Assembly (NCBI GenBank): GCA_934481325.1
Contig: CAKSPL010000055.1
Location: forward strand, 1 to 7,592
Reading direction: 5' to 3'
DNA length: 7,592 nt
From: an uncultured Eubacteriales bacterium
GTDB taxonomy: Bacteria > Bacillota > Clostridia > Oscillospirales > CAG-272
Shown in pieces: positions 6,059 to 7,592 of this stretch (position 1 is the first letter of the stretch; every line of letters starts with the position of its first letter). Below the pieces are notes generated by a model. It ran no database searches. It was given only the letters and a program-made list of their open reading frames with translations, and was not told where the DNA came from. A program made the translations under genes and the position numbers.

Positions 6059-7592
6059 TTATTCTTCGTTATTTTGTTTGCGCTTTTTGAAGAACAACAG
6101 CAATGCAAGCAATACGCCTGCGCAGACAACCGCAAGGATGATCCATACGACCGTTTTGGTGTTTTTCTCGGCTTTTGCGGAGGACGGATCGGCGGGGTCC
6201 GACGGATCGGCAAGCCTGTTTTCCGTGATGGTGAAGGTGTCCTCGCCATCCGTATTGCCGTCCGTATACTGAACAAGAAGGGTATAATTGCCCGCAGGCA
6301 AGGTCTGCAGGTATTCTGCTTTTAAGGTGATGACGGTACTGCCGGTTGCAACCTCATAGTACCGGGGGTCCACAACCGTACCGTTGATGAGGATGCCTGC
6401 AAATTTCTGATGGTAGCCGTTGGCGGTGAAGGTCAAGCCCGACTGACTCCCGTCGTTTTTCACCCAGCTGCTGCCGTTGCCTTGGGTGACGTCATAGGCG
6501 GTCAATGCCTTTAACATCGCATCAAGGGCGGCTTTCACGTTTTCACCCGCCATTTTCTTTTCTTCATCAGATAAGCTGTCATAAGCTTTTTTCGCGGCTT
6601 CGTAGGCATCCATAGCAGTCAGGTCATCGGGCAGAACCTTATCGGCGGCAGGCATTGCTCCCGCTTTTTTCACGGCTTCTTCCGCGTTTTCAATGCTTTC
6701 CAGAGCGGACTTGGTGGCATTGATGCTGTCGGCAAGCAGTTTTTCCTGCTCCTCGGTGTAAACACTGCACCAATCGTCCAAAATCTTTTCCATCGCTTTA
6801 ACCGCCGCCGTCAAATCGCTCTTTTTGTCAATGGACGGGTTGGAAATAACGGGGATGCTCGTGCCGTCGGACAGCTTGACGTTACAGCCCTTGCAGTAAC
6901 GGTTGCCGGTATGACCCACCTTTTCGGCGGTGGCTTCCGTCATATCCCGGATTTCGGTTCCTCCGGTATGATTTTCGGGATTCCGCTCGCCGTATGCCGT
7001 GGAGCAGACGGCACAAACGGCACTGTCCACACAGGTAGCCGTGCCGCCGGTATGGCTTGCCTTTTCGGCAATCGCGTCACAACGGGAGCATTGCTTCCAG
7101 TGCTTGCCGGCATCGTTTTTCCACGCGTCACCAAAGTCGTGACCGAAAGCGGTAATCTCCGCATAGGAGGTATAACCGCACTTCTCGCAGGTTTCGTAAG
7201 CGTTCCAGCCCTTTTCGGTGCAGGTTGCCGCCTGTGCCTCGTGATGGGTCAGGCTGTGACCGGTTTTATTCAGCGTTTCCGACTTTGTGGCAAGGCAGTC
7301 CGCGCAGGTGTAAATTTTGCGCCCGTCCGCCGTGCAGGTGGCTTTTGCGATAACATCGCCCGAATTCCAGTTGTGCGCGGCTTCGCCGTCGGTTTCGGCG
7401 CAACGGGAGCATTGTTTCCAATGGCGGTTTTCATCCTTCTGCCATACGCCGGTGAAGTCGTGCCCGAGCATGGGGAGCTCTACATAGGTGGTATAATCGC
7501 AATGCTCGCAGGTCACGTAGGCGCGCCAGCCCTTTTCGGTGCAGGTTGCCGCCTTGGCGTCGTGAGAAACCGTGGTATGCCCGAGTGCGGGA
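6059..7592 (-). CDS. Cys-rich repeat surface protein with X2/Ig-like domain and C-terminal membrane anchor (5' end beyond the window)
   Basis: The frame is open from the right edge to TAA at 6059, giving 510 C-terminal residues; a GTG at 7516 is internal, since the repeat pattern continues upstream of it. Visible residues 1-240 are Cys/His/Trp modules: C-x10-C-x2-C with TCTEKGW (16-22, 123-129), CxxC pairs at 28/31, 61/64, 96/99, 135/138, 168/171, 193/196 and 233/236, and HWKQCSRC twice (57-64, 164-171). Residues 250-370 are charged and helical, including AYEAAKKAYDSLSDEEKKM, a motif frequent in clostridial surface proteins. Residues 371-456 resemble an X2/Ig-like domain (FAGILINGTVVDPRYYEV, then STVITLKAEYLQTLPAGNYT). 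A Pro/Asp/Ser linker leads to a transmembrane helix (about 479-501) and a KKRK tail. There is no LPxTG, so anchoring is by the membrane helix, not sortase. The protein is probably exported with its repeats outside; ligand and function are unknown. Any signal peptide lies outside the window. Confidence 0.85.
   Translation of the reverse strand, partial: PALGHTTVSHDAKAATCTEKGWRAYVTCEHCDYTTYVELPMLGHDFTGVWQKDENRHWKQCSRCAETDGEAAHNWNSGDVIAKATCTADGRKIYTCADCLATKSETLNKTGHSLTHHEAQAATCTEKGWNAYETCEKCGYTSYAEITAFGHDFGDAWKNDAGKHWKQCSRCDAIAEKASHTGGTATCVDSAVCAVCSTAYGERNPENHTGGTEIRDMTEATAEKVGHTGNRYCKGCNVKLSDGTSIPVISNPSIDKKSDLTAAVKAMEKILDDWCSVYTEEQEKLLADSINATKSALESIENAEEAVKKAGAMPAADKVLPDDLTAMDAYEAAKKAYDSLSDEEKKMAGENVKAALDAMLKALTAYDVTQGNGSSWVKNDGSQSGLTFTANGYHQKFAGILINGTVVDPRYYEVATGSTVITLKAEYLQTLPAGNYTLLVQYTDGNTDGEDTFTITENRLADPSDPADPSSAKAEKNTKTVVWIILAVVCAGVLLALLLFFKKRKQNNEE
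7052..7558 (-). repeat. Tandem 321-bp (107-residue) coding repeat in the surface-protein gene
   Basis: Unit one covers about 7558-7238 and a second, partly degenerate unit begins at 7237, visible to about 7052. A 29-bp stretch is identical at 7526-7554 and 7205-7233, and a 14-bp stretch (CAACGGGAGCATTG on the plus strand) at 7401-7414 and 7080-7093; both pairs are offset by exactly 321 bp, so the frame is kept. More units probably lie beyond the right edge. Confidence 0.85.

Noticed and set aside
7514..7516. GTG at 7516 as start of the surface protein
   Set aside because: The frame continues upstream to the edge with the same repeat sequence (TCTEKGW before it matches the second unit), so this GTG encodes an internal valine.
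1..7592. CRISPR arrays, tRNA or rRNA genes, insertion sequences
   Set aside because: I saw no regularly spaced short repeats, no tRNA-like cloverleaf with T-arm consensus, no rRNA sequence and no transposase; the only tandem repeats are inside the surface-protein gene.

Overview
The window looks like a chromosomal segment of a moderately GC-rich (by eye mid-50s %) Gram-positive anaerobe of the class Clostridia, most likely an Oscillospiraceae/Ruminococcaceae-type gut bacterium. This rests on strong purine-rich Shine-Dalgarno sequences, sigma-A-like promoters (TTGACA-17-TATAAT), a DUF3737 protein, and a Cys-rich, C-terminally membrane-anchored surface protein of a style common in gut Firmicutes. 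The taxon is an inference; there is no rRNA or species marker here.

Layout from left to right: (1) bases 1-829, minus strand: a DUF3737 right-handed beta-helix-like protein that runs off the left edge, probably missing only its last few residues. (2) 830-1088: a divergent promoter region, with an extended -10 promoter firing left into DUF3737 and a consensus promoter firing right into the arginine genes; the latter carries an ArgR/AhrC-box-like palindrome over its -10. (3) 1089-3715, plus strand: argG and argH, 20 nt apart, encoding the last two steps of arginine synthesis (citrulline + aspartate to argininosuccinate, then to arginine + fumarate). The pair ends in a perfect 17-bp hairpin terminator that can work in both directions. 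(4) 3753-4012: a 260-nt stretch with no convincing gene but with a near-perfect direct repeat. (5) 4013-5731, minus strand: a small alpha/beta hydrolase downstream of a GT8 family glycosyltransferase, probably one transcription unit. It starts from a strong promoter at 5904-5932 and has an unusually long, hairpin-rich 5' leader. (6) 5936-6052: a cluster of four inverted repeats, the last with a T-run on the plus strand. (7) 6059-7592, minus strand: the C-terminal 510 residues of a large exported protein with 107-residue tandem CxxC repeats, a helical region, an X2/Ig-like domain, a transmembrane helix and a basic tail; its N-terminus lies beyond the right edge.

The arginine genes are ordinary metabolism. 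The GT8/hydrolase unit and the repeat protein suggest a cell-surface or envelope role for the right half, but nothing in the sequence ties them to one pathway. I do not see a clear new multi-gene system. The features most worth following up are the repeat surface protein, the structured GT8 leader with its neighbouring inverted-repeat cluster, and the ARG-box-like operator.
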